Numbered from the stretch's first letter, positions 1-11,210 are shown. The stretch is DNA of 64,000 nucleotides from Omphiscola glabra (GCA_964017045.1 OZ024794.1:23293359-23357358); one strand, 5' to 3'. The notes: a model not told the origin generated them from the letters alone. Program-made: numbers and translations.

Positions 1-298
1 CAGCACCAAGGTTTCTTGCACTGCAGTTATTTCATACAGCGTCAACTTCCCGCGTGCCCACCTGGTTGGTGTTTAAATCTCGTGAAACAACAGAGTCACC
101 CCCAGATCAGCAAACCAGAATTATCATTGTGTCAATGTCATACCGCCTACGGGACTCCATCTCCGGGTTTAATTTCGGAGTATGCCTTCTGTTAAATGAG
201 TCGCCATCCAAGTTTAACGGGTACCACCCACAAGAGGTGCTGGCGCTCCACCCAAACAGCACCTTGGAAAAATAGTATACGTGCAAGCTGTGATAGTG
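1..298. other. Unassigned sequence, possible dispersed repeat
   Basis: No gene is recognised. Short open frames on both strands (54-275 plus, 107-337 minus) overlap each other and show no domain. The sequence is less AT-rich than the surroundings and could be part of a dispersed repeat, but there is no second copy in the window to prove that. Confidence 0.4.
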
Positions 299-429
299 GC
301 GCCTAACACTGTAGAGATCAGATGGGGCGCCTAGCACTGTAGAGATGAGATGGGGAGCCTAACACTGTAGAGATCAGATGTGGCGCCTAACACTGTAGAG
401 ATCAGATGGGGCGCCTAACACTGTAGAGC
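299..429 (+). repeat. 28 bp minisatellite, about 4.6 copies
   Basis: A unit containing gcctaacactgtagagat recurs at 299, 327, 355, 383 and 411 with a few substitutions (for example taacactg to tagcactg). It is not coding. Confidence 0.93.
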
Positions 430-493
430 TGAAAAAGTTGGTCACTTTAAGGAAATTCTGAGATGTTTGGAAGGGCGTTTAAAGTAATTAATC

Positions 494-623
494 AGATATA
501 ATTGGACTTTGCATATGTGAGCTGAAGTAGCTCAACATTAATTATATGAGATGAGCTTAGATATAATTTGACTTTGCATATGTGAGCTGAAGTAGCTCAA
601 TATTAATTATATGAGATGAGCTA
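494..623 (+). repeat. 65 bp direct duplication
   Basis: Two adjacent copies begin at 494 and 559 with agatataattggactttg and agatataatttgactttg. They differ at only a few positions, so this is a recent tandem duplication. Confidence 0.92.
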
Positions 624-1147
624 GTTCGAGAATTTTTTTGTCGCTCTCTCTGAAAATATTATGTTGAGGAAAAAGAAATGAAACCTTAATTTCGCCCGCA
701 TGTGAAGTTTATCAAATTTGACGGATCAGAGTAATTATACATTTTAACATAAATAGAAGAAATAATGATTCTAGTGTCACCAAATGGCAGTCGTGGCAAT
801 AACGTCACAGGGATGGGCCAAAACAACATGAATTATCGAGATTTTAGACAATGTTATAGACACTGTTATAGACACTGCGAACCTCTTTTGGGGTCTATTG
901 AAGCTCCAAGTTTCGCCTGATGCCATCTGAGAAGAAAGAGAGGGGAAAAAACTGGTATTCACTGGAGACAACTGACTGTGACGTATCAGGAAGGACTTGA
1001 CGACTAACCTCCTGTCCACGCCCTATGATGAATCTCACGGGAGCCCGAGACACGCAGCTCCTGACCAGTACCGTCTGCCAGACTGATAGCTTCCCTTTGG
1101 TTATTGACCTTCCCAGTGTAACTCAGGTCGTCATTAGCTCTCATTTA

Positions 1148-1590
1148 GAGCATTGGGCTCCCTGTTGGCTATATTTCGAGCTTTCAATTTTCTGTTTTTA
1201 TAAAGATGAAATCGGCGCGTTTGATGTTTTTATTGAGAGCATTGGGCTCCCTGTTGGCTATATTTCGAGCTTTCAATTTTCTGTTTTTATAAAGATGAAA
1301 TCGGCGCGTTTGATGTTTTTATTGAGAGCATTGGGCTCCCTGTTGGCTATATTTCGAGCTTTCAATTTTCTGTTTTTATAAAGATGAAATCGGCGCGTTT
1401 GATGTTTTTATTGAGAGCATTGGGCTCCCTGTTGGCTATATTTCGAGCTTTCAATTTTCTGTTTTTATAAAGATGAAATCGGCGCGTTTGATGTTTTTAT
1501 TGAGAGCATTGGGCTCCCTGTTGGCTATATTTCGAGCTTTCAATTTTCTGTTTTTATAAAGATGAAATCGGCGCGTTTGATGTTTTTTTT
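1148..1590 (+). repeat. 89 bp minisatellite, 5 copies
   Basis: Copies start at 1148, 1237, 1326, 1415 and 1504 with gagcattgggctccctgttg. They are almost identical, which points to recent amplification. The period is not a multiple of three, so the 118-codon open frame at 1025-1381 that runs into the array is not conserved from unit to unit and is not called as a gene. Confidence 0.95.
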
Positions 1591-2990
1591 ATGAGACTTA
1601 CTTTCCAAGCCAAATATTTATACATGCACAGTGGAGGCACCAACAAAACAGCTCACAGAGTAGCGTAAGCCGCAGCTGAACACATATGAGCTGTTATGAC
1701 ATTTAAAAAAAAACAACCCCGTAGAAACCCTTTTGATGCTCCACTGTAATATATTTAGAAGCCAAGAAGTTGGTTTGATCAGTTTCACGTTAAGAGAACG
1801 ACTTAATGCTTGGCTCTTCTTCTACAAACATAAATTATTTTAAGATAAATCGAGGCTGATGAGAGACGGTTCAGTACAGAGTCTGCTTTAAGAGATAAAC
1901 GATTGCAAGAAAAGTACTAGCAAAACACAAACATTAAACCCAGAGATGTTCCGTAAGACAAGAAGTACGCCGGAATGACCATTTGATGGGAGCGGAAGGA
2001 CAGGACGCGACCTGGGCGGGGGCCGGTAATGGACAAATGAAGACGGCAAAAGTATCAGGACGAGACTTTTTTTTGTTATGACTGATGTTTATGTTCTCAC
2101 CAACCTTCTCTGTCTCTTTCAGGCTAGTCAACATGAAATCTTAAATCCGAGATCTCTCTTTAACAGTGTGGTCGATACAATGTTTTGACTGTTTTTTTAA
2201 AATTATTTTTATTTTAAATTTTTGTTTATGTTTAAATGTGGTCAAAATTTTAGAGACCGTTTTGTTAAAACCGAGGGATATGATCGTTAAGTCTGACTTT
2301 GAGAATCATGGTCTCCACGTGTTCGCCTTGTGTTCTCCAGAAATGTTGACTTAGTGTTACCCCAGATGTTAAACTGTTTGGCCCATATGTTTCAAATGTG
2401 TAACGAACGCATTAAATTGGTGACCACTGAATCATAGCTGTGAGAAAATGATTAAATCTCATTTCATATTTTGAGGATATACATTGTAAGAAACGAGGTA
2501 ATAAATATCTATCTTTGTTACAAATAAAATGTCTCTAGAAAATCCTACATCTATTAATTGTTACTTGTACTATTTCTTATAAATTTTACAATAGATTTTC
2601 CATATTACTATGTCTTTAAAAAAAAAGGTTCGTAAGCCAGCGATATAATGAGAAACACAGAAAGTCGATTAGGACCACCAAAACTCTACACACCAAGTCC
2701 GATTATAGTAATTAGTCGTGTGGATAGCCGTCCTAAAAGTCCCTGATTGGTCCTTTCCGTGCCAGTAGGCCGATTGATTTAAGTCAGGTCTACAACTGCT
2801 ACATCTTGTCGTGATGGCAGATGACAGAAATACGAGTTGTGGGTGGGGGCGGTTTGTGGTCGGTGTCAACAGTTTGTGCACCTCTGGTTGTTGGTTGAAC
2901 GTTTCACCATTTCCGTTGGAGCAAATCTCAATTTCATGACTTGTGTCAAACAAATAAAGATCTTTTCTCTTCGCAAGAATGAAGACACGG
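1591..2990. other. AT-rich stretch without recognisable gene
   Basis: Only short, domain-free open frames are present (1934-2134 minus, 2166-2354 plus, 2669-3022 minus). I see no transposon motif, RNA gene or tandem array in it. Confidence 0.5.
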
Positions 2991-2993
2991 TCG

Positions 2994-3272
2994 TCAGAAG
3001 ATTGAGTTGTAACTTTTCCCACCTTTCATTACTTCTACTGCAACCAGGACATCAAACTTATCAGAAGATTGAGTGGTCACTTTTCCCACCTTTTGTTACT
3101 TCTATTGCAACAAGGACAGCAAACGTATCAGAAGATTGAGTGGTCACTTTTCCCACCTTTTGTTACTTCTATTGCAACAAGGACAGCAAACTTATCAGAA
3201 GATTGAGTGGTCACTTTCCCACCTTCTTTTACTTCTATTGCAACAAGGACAGCAAACGTATCAGAAGATTGT
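2994..3272 (+). repeat. 67 bp minisatellite, about 4.2 copies
   Basis: Copies begin with tcagaagattgagtggtcac near 2994, 3061, 3128, 3195 and 3261. One unit is 66 bp. Overlapping open frames through the repeat run in different frames from unit to unit and are not genes. Confidence 0.94.
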
Positions 3273-3689
3273 ACGGAAACGAATGGAATTTAAAGATTAG
3301 ATCAAGGCCACTCATTGATGGGGAAACTGTCTAGCCGGTATTTTAGAAAACATCCAATAATATCTTGCTCCGTTCTGGTGATTTCTGTAAGACGGCACGC
3401 AAGGGAAGTTGAAGGTTTAATTAGGAGAAGCCGAAATTGTGTATATGTCGGTATAGAGCGGCAACACGATGTTCGTCACTTCCGGAAACTGCTGTTCAAT
3501 TTCTCCATGACCTTTTAAAATATAGTGATTCAACGAAATTCGTACATCTATATAACCTTAGCAACGCTTGAATGCAACCTTCAACAGACTTTTATATAAC
3601 ATGAAATAGACATGGCTAGAGCCTTGTTTTGAACCGGTTTGGTCCGCATGGTCCTGGGTCGGATTGAAGAGTGGTTGCTTAGTATTCCT

Positions 3690-3850
3690 CGTTGTTGTTG
3701 CTAGCGGATGGTGTTGACTCAGACTGGAGTGTAAACATCTCGATTGATATTAACATTGAGTTTTCATATGGTTTTCAACACGGTGCAATATTAAAGAAGA
3801 ATACATAAATAAAGAACTCGTGTTAGTGTTACCCGGCATTGTTACTGATT
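3690..3850 (+). repeat. Dispersed repeat, copy 1 of a pair (partner near 11.16 kb)
   Basis: This segment and 11157-11312 share, in the same order, the blocks gttgactc, tggagtgt, gttttcat, aacacggtg, aaagaagaat and a final cgtgtta followed by acccgg. The order is conserved although spacing and sequence have diverged. An LTR or another retroelement end is possible because an AATAAA lies near the shared end, but no TG...CA boundary or primer-binding site was identified. Confidence 0.55.
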
Positions 3851-3902
3851 GTCGATATTTAAGTGTGAACGAATGACTGTATCAAGCGACTGTTGGCGTG
3901 GC

Positions 3903-4344
3903 AAACCTGTGTGACGGTGACTGTCTGACCTGGGACATGTGTGACGGTGACTGTGTCACCTGGGACCTGTGTGACGGTGACTGTCTCACCTGGGACCTGT
4001 GTGACGGTGACTGTGTCACCTGGGACCTGTGTGACGGTGACTGTGTCACCTGGGACCTGTGTGACGGTGACTGTGTCACCTGGGACCTGTGTGATGGTGA
4101 CTGTGTCACCTGGGACCTGTGTGACGGTGACTGTCTCACCTGGGACCTGTGTGACGGTGACTGTGTCACCTGGGACCTGTGTGACTGTGTCACCTGGGAC
4201 CAGTGTGACGGTGACTGTGTCACCTGGGACCTGTGTGACGGTGACTGTCTCACCTGGGACCTGTGTGACGGTGACTGTTTTGTGTGGCAAACCTGTGTGA
4301 CGGTGACTGTCCCACCTGGGACCTGTGTGACGGCGACTGTGCGG
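3903..4344 (+). repeat. 30 bp minisatellite, about 14-15 copies, with an internal dyad
   Basis: The unit contains cctgtgtgacggtgactg followed by tgtcacctggga. Each unit carries ggtgac and gtcacc as inverted arms three bases apart. One copy near 4185 is shortened, and one is interrupted near 4281 by a segment (gtggcaaacctgtgtgacgg) that also forms the left edge of the array. Because 30 is a multiple of three and the unit lacks stops, open frames of 119-149 codons exist on both strands; I treat these as repeat artefacts. Confidence 0.95.
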
Positions 4345-4349
4345 TAACC

Positions 4350-5660
4350 CTATGCAGCAGTCGTTCCTTTTTACGCCCGATTGAGCCCGCGGTGCAGGCC
4401 AGTTTTAGTCCTACACAGCACTCACAATCCAGCGGGAGGTATGAAACGTGAGGGGACATTTATTGTACTAGGAGGTCAGTGGAGTTCAAGTTCTATGTCA
4501 TTTTATAGTATTTTAGGCCTGCACAACTAATTATGTATTGCAGGACGTAATATTATATATAAAAATTGTGCGGTCCCAAAGAAAATAGGACCGGATTTTG
4601 GGGGGGGGGGGATCTATTAAGCAAAACAGAATAATTCGTTACTTCGCGGGCCGCAACGTGTGTGCTGGCGCGCCCCCCCCCCCCCCCCCCCGTGGTCCGT
4701 ATGTTGTGCAGACGTGTATTAGGGTAATCTTTTTGTATAGACGGGTCTAAATCAGATTTTGTTCATTATAGTTGGAACTTGTAAGGATATTGATAATCAT
4801 TGCAAATTGTTTACGTATCATTATGGTTTCGAGGACTTAATCTGTATTCAGATTTAGCTCGTACAGTAAACAATACGTAACAAAGGACTGAGAAAAAGAG
4901 TGCAGCTAGTGATACGAACAATATTTTATTTCATTTTAAAAATACTTTTGTATACTAATTCAATTTTTTTAAATTAAATATCAACTTCCAGCAAGTGAAA
5001 ATGTACATTCCTCAAAATACAAATATTAATTTCCAAAAAAATCTATCTCGTGCTCTCTCCTGCTCTGTCTCGCTCTGCCCATCTACTAAAAAAAAAAGCA
5101 CGCAGCCTATATGTAGGGAATAGATCAGAACAATCAATTAAAGAATTTCTAGACATCGATGTCACCTGATGGCAATCTTTAGAACAAATGAAACGCATTC
5201 GAACACACACAACCTTTCCCAAATTAAGCCCGGGATGGGTAAGGAAGGACACGGCCCATTCACTCGGTGACGCCATTATCAAACCAAAACTAGCGGAGAT
5301 TTGAAGTCATTTAGTGGGTAATGCACAGCCATAATTGTGTAAATCGTAGCAATCTGACAATGTATCAAAGAATCCCTATTATAATTGCCGCTAGTGTGTA
5401 CAAGTGACGAGTGATGGAAGTTCCGCGCAAGTCAGTTTGGTCCTTTTCAATATATTGTTGCCAAAAAAAAAAAAAGCCTTTTCTACGATAAAAAAAATCA
5501 AAATTCATTCTGCCTACAATAGCATCTTCTTTCGCATCAATAATTCATGTATATATTGCCTGCTCCTACTTTCAGTTTGAACACGTTTTGGTTATAAAAT
5601 CGCTAGTGTGAATCGCCAGATTTTTTTACGTTAAAAAACAACAACAAAAAAACAAAAAAG
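4350..5660. other. Non-coding stretch with G and C homopolymer runs
   Basis: It contains a run of G near 4601-4611 and a long run of C near 4672-4691. No gene or array was recognised. The minus-strand frame at 5043-5282 has no recognisable domain. Confidence 0.5.
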
Positions 5661-5674
5661 CCTGTACGATGAGG

Positions 5675-6810
5675 GTGTGGAAGAGAATGTTGCTCTACAC
5701 TGCATTATTCATCAGCAGGCCTTTTGTAGCAAATGCCTGAAGTTTGACAATGTGATGTCTGACGTTGTGAAATGCATCAACCGTATCAGACCCATGGGCT
5801 TGAAGCAACGGCAGAGGAAATAGAGTCAGCACATGAGGATGTTATCTACTTCACTGAGGTACGTTGGCGTGGTAGGGGAAATAGAGTCAGCACCTGAGGA
5901 TGTTATCTACTTCACCCAGGTACGTTGGCGTGGTAGGGGAAATAGAGTCAGCACATGAGGATGTTATCTACTTCACCCAGGTACGTTGGCGTGGTAGGGG
6001 AAACGTCTTTAAAAGTTTGTTTTTTTTTGAGTTGAGAGTAGAAATCAAAGCCATCATGGAGAAGGATGGGGGTGGTTGTTCCTGTACTGAGACCACCTGT
6101 ACTAAGTGATCCCAAATGGCTCATGGACTTGGCTTTTCCTTTTTGACGTTACACAGGAGCTGAATGTACTCAACAAGAAGTTACAAGGCGAGGGGCAGAT
6201 TGTAAGTGTTGCCTATGACAATGTCAGGGCATTCTGCACAAACTTTGTGTTATGGAAAGCCCAGCCTTCTCAGAGAAACCTCTGCCATTTCCCGACATGT
6301 AAAGTACCCATGGACTCGGTTACACCATTCAGTAGTAAGTATACTGGGGCCATTGCAAATCTACAATAAGAATTAGATCACAGGTTAGCAGACGTCACTA
6401 CACACAGAACCACTTTTCGAATTTTTGCAGACCATTTTTCCTTAAATCTGGAAGATGACGCCATCCCCATTTTTGTTTGCGCTTTAAATTTTGAGCTGTT
6501 TGACCTTCAGGGAAATTCTGAACTCAAAGCTAATTTCAGGAAGGTGAATGGAAAAATAAGAAACTTGGACTATTAATGAGAGCATTGTCCTCCATCTTCT
6601 CAGAGATTTTCAGGTTGTTCAAGCGGATCATGTGCTTCTTGGGAGTGCCTAGCTGTATGAGAAGCTCTTTTACACTATGAACTAAGGGCAAAACTTACTG
6701 ATGAGCATCTTCAAGTTATACTAATGGTCTGAGTTGCTTCCTCACTCAAGCCAGATGTTGCTCAGCGGTGTAAGAAGAAGCGCTGCCTGTTCTCTGGCAA
6801 CATTAAGTAG
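5675..6810 (+). pseudogene. hAT transposase remnant (GTF2IRD2/ZBED-like), frameshifted
   Basis: Translated pieces in changing frames match the domesticated and transposon hAT family that includes GTF2IRD2 and ZBED-type proteins, as recalled from family knowledge. Visible pieces in order are ALHCIIHQQAF (about 5690), NRIRPMGLKQRQ (about 5785), EDVIYFT..VRWRGRGNV (to about 6005), LNVLNKKLQGEGQ (about 6155), AYDNVRAFCTNFVLWKAQ (about 6210) and CHFPTCK (about 6282). A C-terminal part ends VAQRCKKKRC and stops with TAG at 6808-6810. Such proteins normally cut and paste DNA using an RNase H-like fold with C-terminal hAT dimerisation. This copy is dead: the frame shifts at about 5818, 6110 and 6140, a stop lies at 6367, and more breaks follow. 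A 61 bp coding piece is triplicated at 5818-6003. The N-terminal BED finger is missing. Confidence 0.83.
5818..6003 (+). repeat. 61 bp tandem triplication inside the transposase remnant
   Basis: Three adjacent copies start with atagagtcagcac near 5820, 5881 and 5942. The unit is transposase coding sequence (the EDVIYFT..VRWRGRG region), so this small array grew out of a transposon sequence. Copies 2 and 3 share cacccagg where copy 1 has cactgagg, so they are probably the later products. Confidence 0.92.
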
Positions 6811-7245
6811 GAGGAAGTAAGGGAAGCCTAGTTCTTGAGAACCCTTAATGTTTTTATTTGTTATTAATAAAGGTTGAGCAGATTGTAACAGTTGTACTTT
6901 ATTGGATTTGTATTCGCTCTTTTGTGGAATACTTGATGCGTCCCAGTCTCAATCAGACTCATACCTACTGCGGCCCCCGGATAATTTGAGTTTGAGATCC
7001 CTGCGCTATAAGTAACAAACGCAATTAGTCTTAACTTAGGTGTTGCGATAATTTTTATTATTGCATCGAGTTATTGTAAAACAATTATAGTAAAACATAC
7101 ACCATAGTTTTCCATTATAATTTAAGATATTTCATTAATTCTTCCAAAGTCCATCAAAATCTAGACTGTGCTCACTTAAAAGCTTTGGTTATTTATAACT
7201 TTAATTGTGAATATTTTTGGTGATATTAATATAAATATTGATCTT

Positions 7246-7356
7246 GAGACGGGTCAGTAAAAGAAGGCAAGGTTCTCTAGTTTGTATTACAAGAGACGGG
7301 TCAGTAAAAGAAGGCAAGGTTCTCTAGTTTGTATTACAAGAGATGGGTTAGTAAAG
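7246..7356 (+). repeat. 47 bp tandem repeat, about 2.3 copies
   Basis: Copies begin gagacgggtcagtaaaagaa at 7246 and 7293, with a partial copy at 7340 (gagatgggttagtaaa). Confidence 0.9.
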
Positions 7357-8215
7357 TGGAGGCGTTACGTAAGGAAGATCCGAAGAAAAAAGAGAAACCG
7401 TCCGAATGTAGGGAGCTTTTGAAATTATTATATTACACATGGGGGAAAACTCGAGGAATACGCAAGGGTCAGAGTCGGAAGGACAAGAACTGGAAGAAAA
7501 GTAATTGTTAGAACTTAGGGATCCGGGTGAGCTTTGTGGCTTAAAAGGTCAAAGTTGCTCTGTCTGGGTGGGTAGATAAGAGATTCGGCGAAGAAATGGA
7601 TAGAGTGGATAGATCCAAATGATAGGCCAGAGATGATACTGAGAAGAGGGAACAATGGGCAAGATGGAATAAAGAGAAGATGGAAAAATGGACCAGAGGG
7701 GATGAAAAGAAGAGGGAACGATTGCAAAAGAGATAAAGGGAAATGGGAACAATTTGACATAGATGGTAAAGAAAGAGAAGAAAGATATAAAAGGAATACA
7801 AAAAATAAAAAAGGGAATTGTATGAATCAACTGAGAGAGTTACAGATTTTATGGAGGAGCTGAGGTATCCCGAGGAATTTAATGTTACCATAACTGAACT
7901 GAGTGTAGGGAGAGTGGGTTGTTTATAGTGTCTATTTACAAAGTGCAAACTATCAGAGCGGAACTGGAAAAAAATAGTGACATCTGTTTGTGCAGTAGCA
8001 TGGTCAAGACGATGTGTCATTTTGAGAGTCAAACCAGAGCAAGGGAGAGTAAAGCAAATAAAGCAGAGGTCAGTGGGAGAACCTTGTGTGTAGTGTAAGC
8101 TACAAGGGTCGTAGGGAGGCAGACAAGGGCAGTATTTGTATCCTTGTTTTCGGCAAGGGCTGCTCAAGAATGGAGACTCGTGCTGGTGTAAAGTCAGAGA
8201 TAAACTCAGGCAATT
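7340..8215 (+). other. Purine-rich stretch, possible decayed retroelement gag-like region
   Basis: The plus strand is strongly purine-rich between about 7540 and 7860. One frame at 7620-7735 reads a charged E/K/R/W-rich coiled-coil-like segment (including KREQWARWNKEKMEKW) that resembles the linker of snail LTR-retroelement gag proteins. It ends in a stop, and no zinc knuckle (CX2CX4HX4C) or DTG protease motif is intact downstream. The opposite strand holds a 208-codon pyrimidine-encoded frame (7541-8167), rich in Ser, Leu and Phe, that I regard as a composition artefact. The gag reading is speculative. Confidence 0.25.
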
Positions 8216-8471
8216 TTAATGTGGCTAACATTTTTTGATCGTATTGATTATGTAGATTACATGGAGAAGGGGATTCCCCCCCCCCCAAATGAGGTGGGGG
8301 TTAGGAGAGAATTTGTGTCGTTGACATTGTCCAAGATGTGTCTGATGTACTTGATGTAATGAGAGCCAGGAATGGTCCGAGTCTGAGATCTGGGATGGTC
8401 CAGACTTAAAGTTGATTAAAGGCGGTGGTGATTTTTTGGGGTGTTTGTGTAAATGATGGCTTTTATAGCTG

Positions 8472-8800
8472 ATGTTTATACTATACAAAATGTTGATAGT
8501 GTACAATTTGATAGTGCACAATTTGATGGTGTACAATTTGATAGTGTACACTTTGATAGTGGTGTACTAGTGGTATGCAATGTACAATTTGATAGTGCAC
8601 AATTTGATAGTGTACCATGCATTTGATAATGTACAGTTTGATAATGTATTATTTGATAGTGTACAATATGATAGTGTACCATTTGATAATGTACAATTTT
8701 ATAATGTACAATTTGATAATGTACACTTTGATAATGTAAAATTTGATAGTGCACAACTTGATATTGTACACTTTGATAAAGTACAATTTGATAGTGCACA
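8472..8800 (+). repeat. 15 bp minisatellite, about 20 copies
   Basis: The unit is close to gtacaatttgatagt, with variants gcacaatttgatagt and gtacaatttgataat. It is interrupted near 8562-8580 by non-unit sequence. A LINE 3' fragment starts exactly at its right edge. Confidence 0.94.
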
Positions 8801-8997
8801 TGGAAACCACAAGGAAAAAGAAATAGAGGAAGACCTAAGAATACACGGAGACGCGAGTTAGAGGCAGACACGCAAAATATGGGATACACCTGGAAGCCAT
8901 TGGAAAGGAAAGCACAGGCCAGTGATGAGTGGAAAATTCTTGTGAACGACCTATGCCCCAGACGGGGTAAAAAGGCATAAGAAGAAGAAGAAGAAGA
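8801..8997 (+). mobile_element. LINE 3' fragment: C-terminal ORF end plus (GAA)n tail
   Basis: An uninterrupted frame from TGG at 8801 to TAA at 8978-8980 encodes the last ~59 residues of a non-LTR retrotransposon polyprotein. It contains WKPQGKRNRGRPKNTRRRE and ends DEWKILVNDLCPRRGKKA. It is followed at once by a (GAA)n run (8981-8996), a simple tail typical of target-primed reverse transcription. The copy is extremely 5' truncated. Its 5' junction coincides with the edge of the 15 bp array, so it inserted at or in that array. It belongs to the same family as the fragment at 9060-9514. Confidence 0.82.
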
Positions 8998-9059
8998 GTT
9001 ATAATAAAATGTTGAAATAAAGGTAAGTAACAGCATTTGGTATATTAAAGAAATTATGG

Positions 9060-9514
9060 GAGGCGAAAGAGCTAAAGCGGCAAACCAAAGTTAGAATCTT
9101 CAACACAAGTGTCACAAACAGTCCTACTTTATGGAGCAGAAACTTGGAAAACAACAGCGAGCATTACACAGAAAGTACAGACCTTCATAAACATATGCCG
9201 TAGAAAGATCCTGGGCATTAAATGGCCAAATACCAACACCAAGAAAGGTGTACTGGAAAGGACATACCAGGTACCCATTGACGAAGACATCGTTAGGAAA
9301 AGATGGAGGTGGATAGGGCACACTCTTAGGAAACTCACAGATTGCATCACCAGACAATCCCTAACATGGAATCCACGGGGGAAAATAAAGAGGAAGGCCA
9401 AAGAATGCATGGAGACGGGAACTAGAGGCAGACACCCGGGAGCAACCGGAAAGGAAATCACAAGACCGGGATGAATGGAAAATTTTTGAGGACGGCCTGT
9501 GGCCCATACGGTGA
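9060..9514 (+). pseudogene. LINE reverse-transcriptase C-terminal remnant
   Basis: Frames joined across breaks read the post-polymerase C-terminal region of an endonuclease/reverse transcriptase LINE common in invertebrates. Visible pieces are [19 protein letters not shown] (about 9123), [16 protein letters not shown] (about 9187), [13 protein letters not shown] (about 9297), [13 protein letters not shown] (about 9348) and [14 protein letters not shown], ending at TGA 9512-9514. Frameshifts lie near 9108 and 9470. No polymerase motif (FADD) is included, so it is only a 3' fragment. It lies about 60 bp downstream of a second fragment of the same family in the same orientation. I do not assign the LINE clade. 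Confidence 0.85.
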
Positions 9515-9835
9515 AAAAGGCCATTAGTAAATAACTCGAGAAGACCTGGACAAGCACCGTTAATCACGACGTGGAGATGGTGAGCTTGTCCCAAGCACTC
9601 CCAAGAAGGTAAATGCTTGGATATTTCTCTGTTGCTCCCGAGGTAAGCTCAGAAAATTAGTAATTTTCTTTAATTGACAATGTGATACGTCAATCCGTTG
9701 TCATTCTTGAGTTCAACCCAGCTGAAGTTGTAAATTGCAGTATGGGGGACAAGAAGCCGGTTCCCTGAGGTGGGGACAGGTGGAGAATATTTTCATGTAA
9801 ATGTGATGAGAGCTCCGAGTGATCTACGTTTAAAT

Positions 9836-9905
9836 AGAGCTGAGATTGCTCAGTGTTTAGAGCTGAGATGGCTCAGTGTTTAGAGCTGAGATGGCTCAGT
9901 GTTTG
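9836..9905 (+). repeat. 23 bp tandem repeat, 3 copies
   Basis: The unit contains gagctgagatggctcagtg. The first copy has gattgct instead of gatggct. Confidence 0.9.
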
Positions 9906-10980
9906 AGTTACCAGTAATTAAACGCAGTGAGAATGTTAGGGCGGTGTTTTACATCAGTCGAGGGGGATGGGGGTGAATATTTTTTTATTTTAAATGTTAC
10001 AGAGACCTGTGATTTCTCTGATTTTGTTCATTGGTACAATTTTGATTTATCTAAAAACGTAAATGTAGAAATTTCTTTGGAAGGTGAGTTAAAACACTTG
10101 TGTCAATTGTTGGTGGGTTGCGTGTCAAAAGGCCAAAGTAAAATGAAAGATGCGTCAATGAATTGAGAAGAATTGCGCTGGGATGTGCACGCATTTAAGA
10201 CTGGACATGTCAAATTTAGTTTGCACTTTCTCAAAAACCAAGTTTTTTTTGACCAGGTTATGGTTGTCCCCGTGAGTTAAGCGGTGTTGACATTTTCCAC
10301 TCAAGTATTGACAAGTAAGGTTAGAAGTTTCTAAGAGTTTGTGGGGTTCACTTTCTGTGTATGGGATCAAATTGTTTAAAATTGGTCTGTCAATGTCATT
10401 ACTGTTGATAGAAATATGAGCTCACTTTCACTTAATCGTAAAGAGAATTCCAATGTTTGGTATCGAGAATTGGGGTAAAAAAATTTTTTTTAATTGGGAA
10501 GAATCGTTTATATTATAAGCAGAGGGTGTGAAGAAACTATACCTTATTTCTGTTGCTTCATCTGTACGGTGCCACTTGTACATGGTTTAAAGCGGTTTGG
10601 GATACTTCTTAATTTAACATTAGTTTGTAAACATTTGGTAGACATTTTGGTGACGTCACTATTGTAAGGGATTTTAATGAAAGGTGGAATGTTGTTGGTT
10701 TGGGGGGGGGGGGGTTATTTACTAGTTTTGTGAGCACGGCCGGGATGTGTAAGGAAAAGCTGTTGATCGTGTGTTCGTGAATAGTTTTACGAGGACCGGG
10801 TTGTGATTGGTCGGGTTACGAGTGGTCAATAAACAAGTGAGGTGTTTCAATGGTGTGCCAACACGGGGGTCTGGCAGTTAGTGTGTCCGAGGTAGTGTGT
10901 TCGAGTTAGTTAAGTTGTTTTTTTATAGGGTTCTCATATTGATAGGGCCTTTAAGCTGTTTGTTGAGTATTCCTTAATGT
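9906..10980. other. Non-coding stretch
   Basis: It is GT-rich on the plus strand, with a run of G near 10700-10712. Open frames at 9927-10166 (plus) and 10155-10370 (minus) show no domain. A single palindromic tgacgtca (10651-10658) is present but is not beyond chance. Confidence 0.45.
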
Positions 10981-11210
10981 TTGTTTGCTAAGGGATGGTC
11001 GTTGACTCCGACTGGACTGTCAGCCATCTTGATTGTTGTTTCCTAAGGGATGGTCGTTGACTCCGAATGGAGTGTCAGCCATCTTGATTGTTGTTTGCTA
11101 TGGGATGGTCGTTGACTCTAACTGGAGTGTCAGCCATCTTGATTGTTGTTTGCTAAGGGATGGTCGTTGACTCCGAATGGAGTGTCAGCCATCATGATTG
11201 TTGTTTGCAA
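10981..11210 (+). repeat. 55 bp minisatellite, 4 copies
   Basis: The core gggatggtcgttgactc recurs at 10992, 11047, 11102 and 11157. The last copy continues into the dispersed repeat shared with 3690-3850, so the array arose by amplifying the 5' part of that dispersed sequence. Confidence 0.93.

Larger units (their letters stand above)
5670..7003 (+). mobile_element. Decayed hAT DNA transposon, 5' end not found
   Basis: The element is defined by its transposase remnant and by a hAT-like 3' terminus. Read from the end on the minus strand, the terminus begins cagggatctcaaactcaaat, a typical hAT CAG-type inverted terminal repeat, and the plus strand ends in gagatccctg at 7003. I could not find the matching 5' terminus upstream of 5670, so the copy is probably 5' truncated or the left end has decayed. 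Without the left end no 8 bp target-site duplication can be verified. Confidence 0.75.

Noticed and set aside
7541..8167. 208-codon minus frame with hydrophobic stretches (possible membrane protein)
   Set aside because: Hydrophobic Leu/Phe/Ser content follows from the opposite strand being purine-rich; no recognisable family and no coherent signal sequence.
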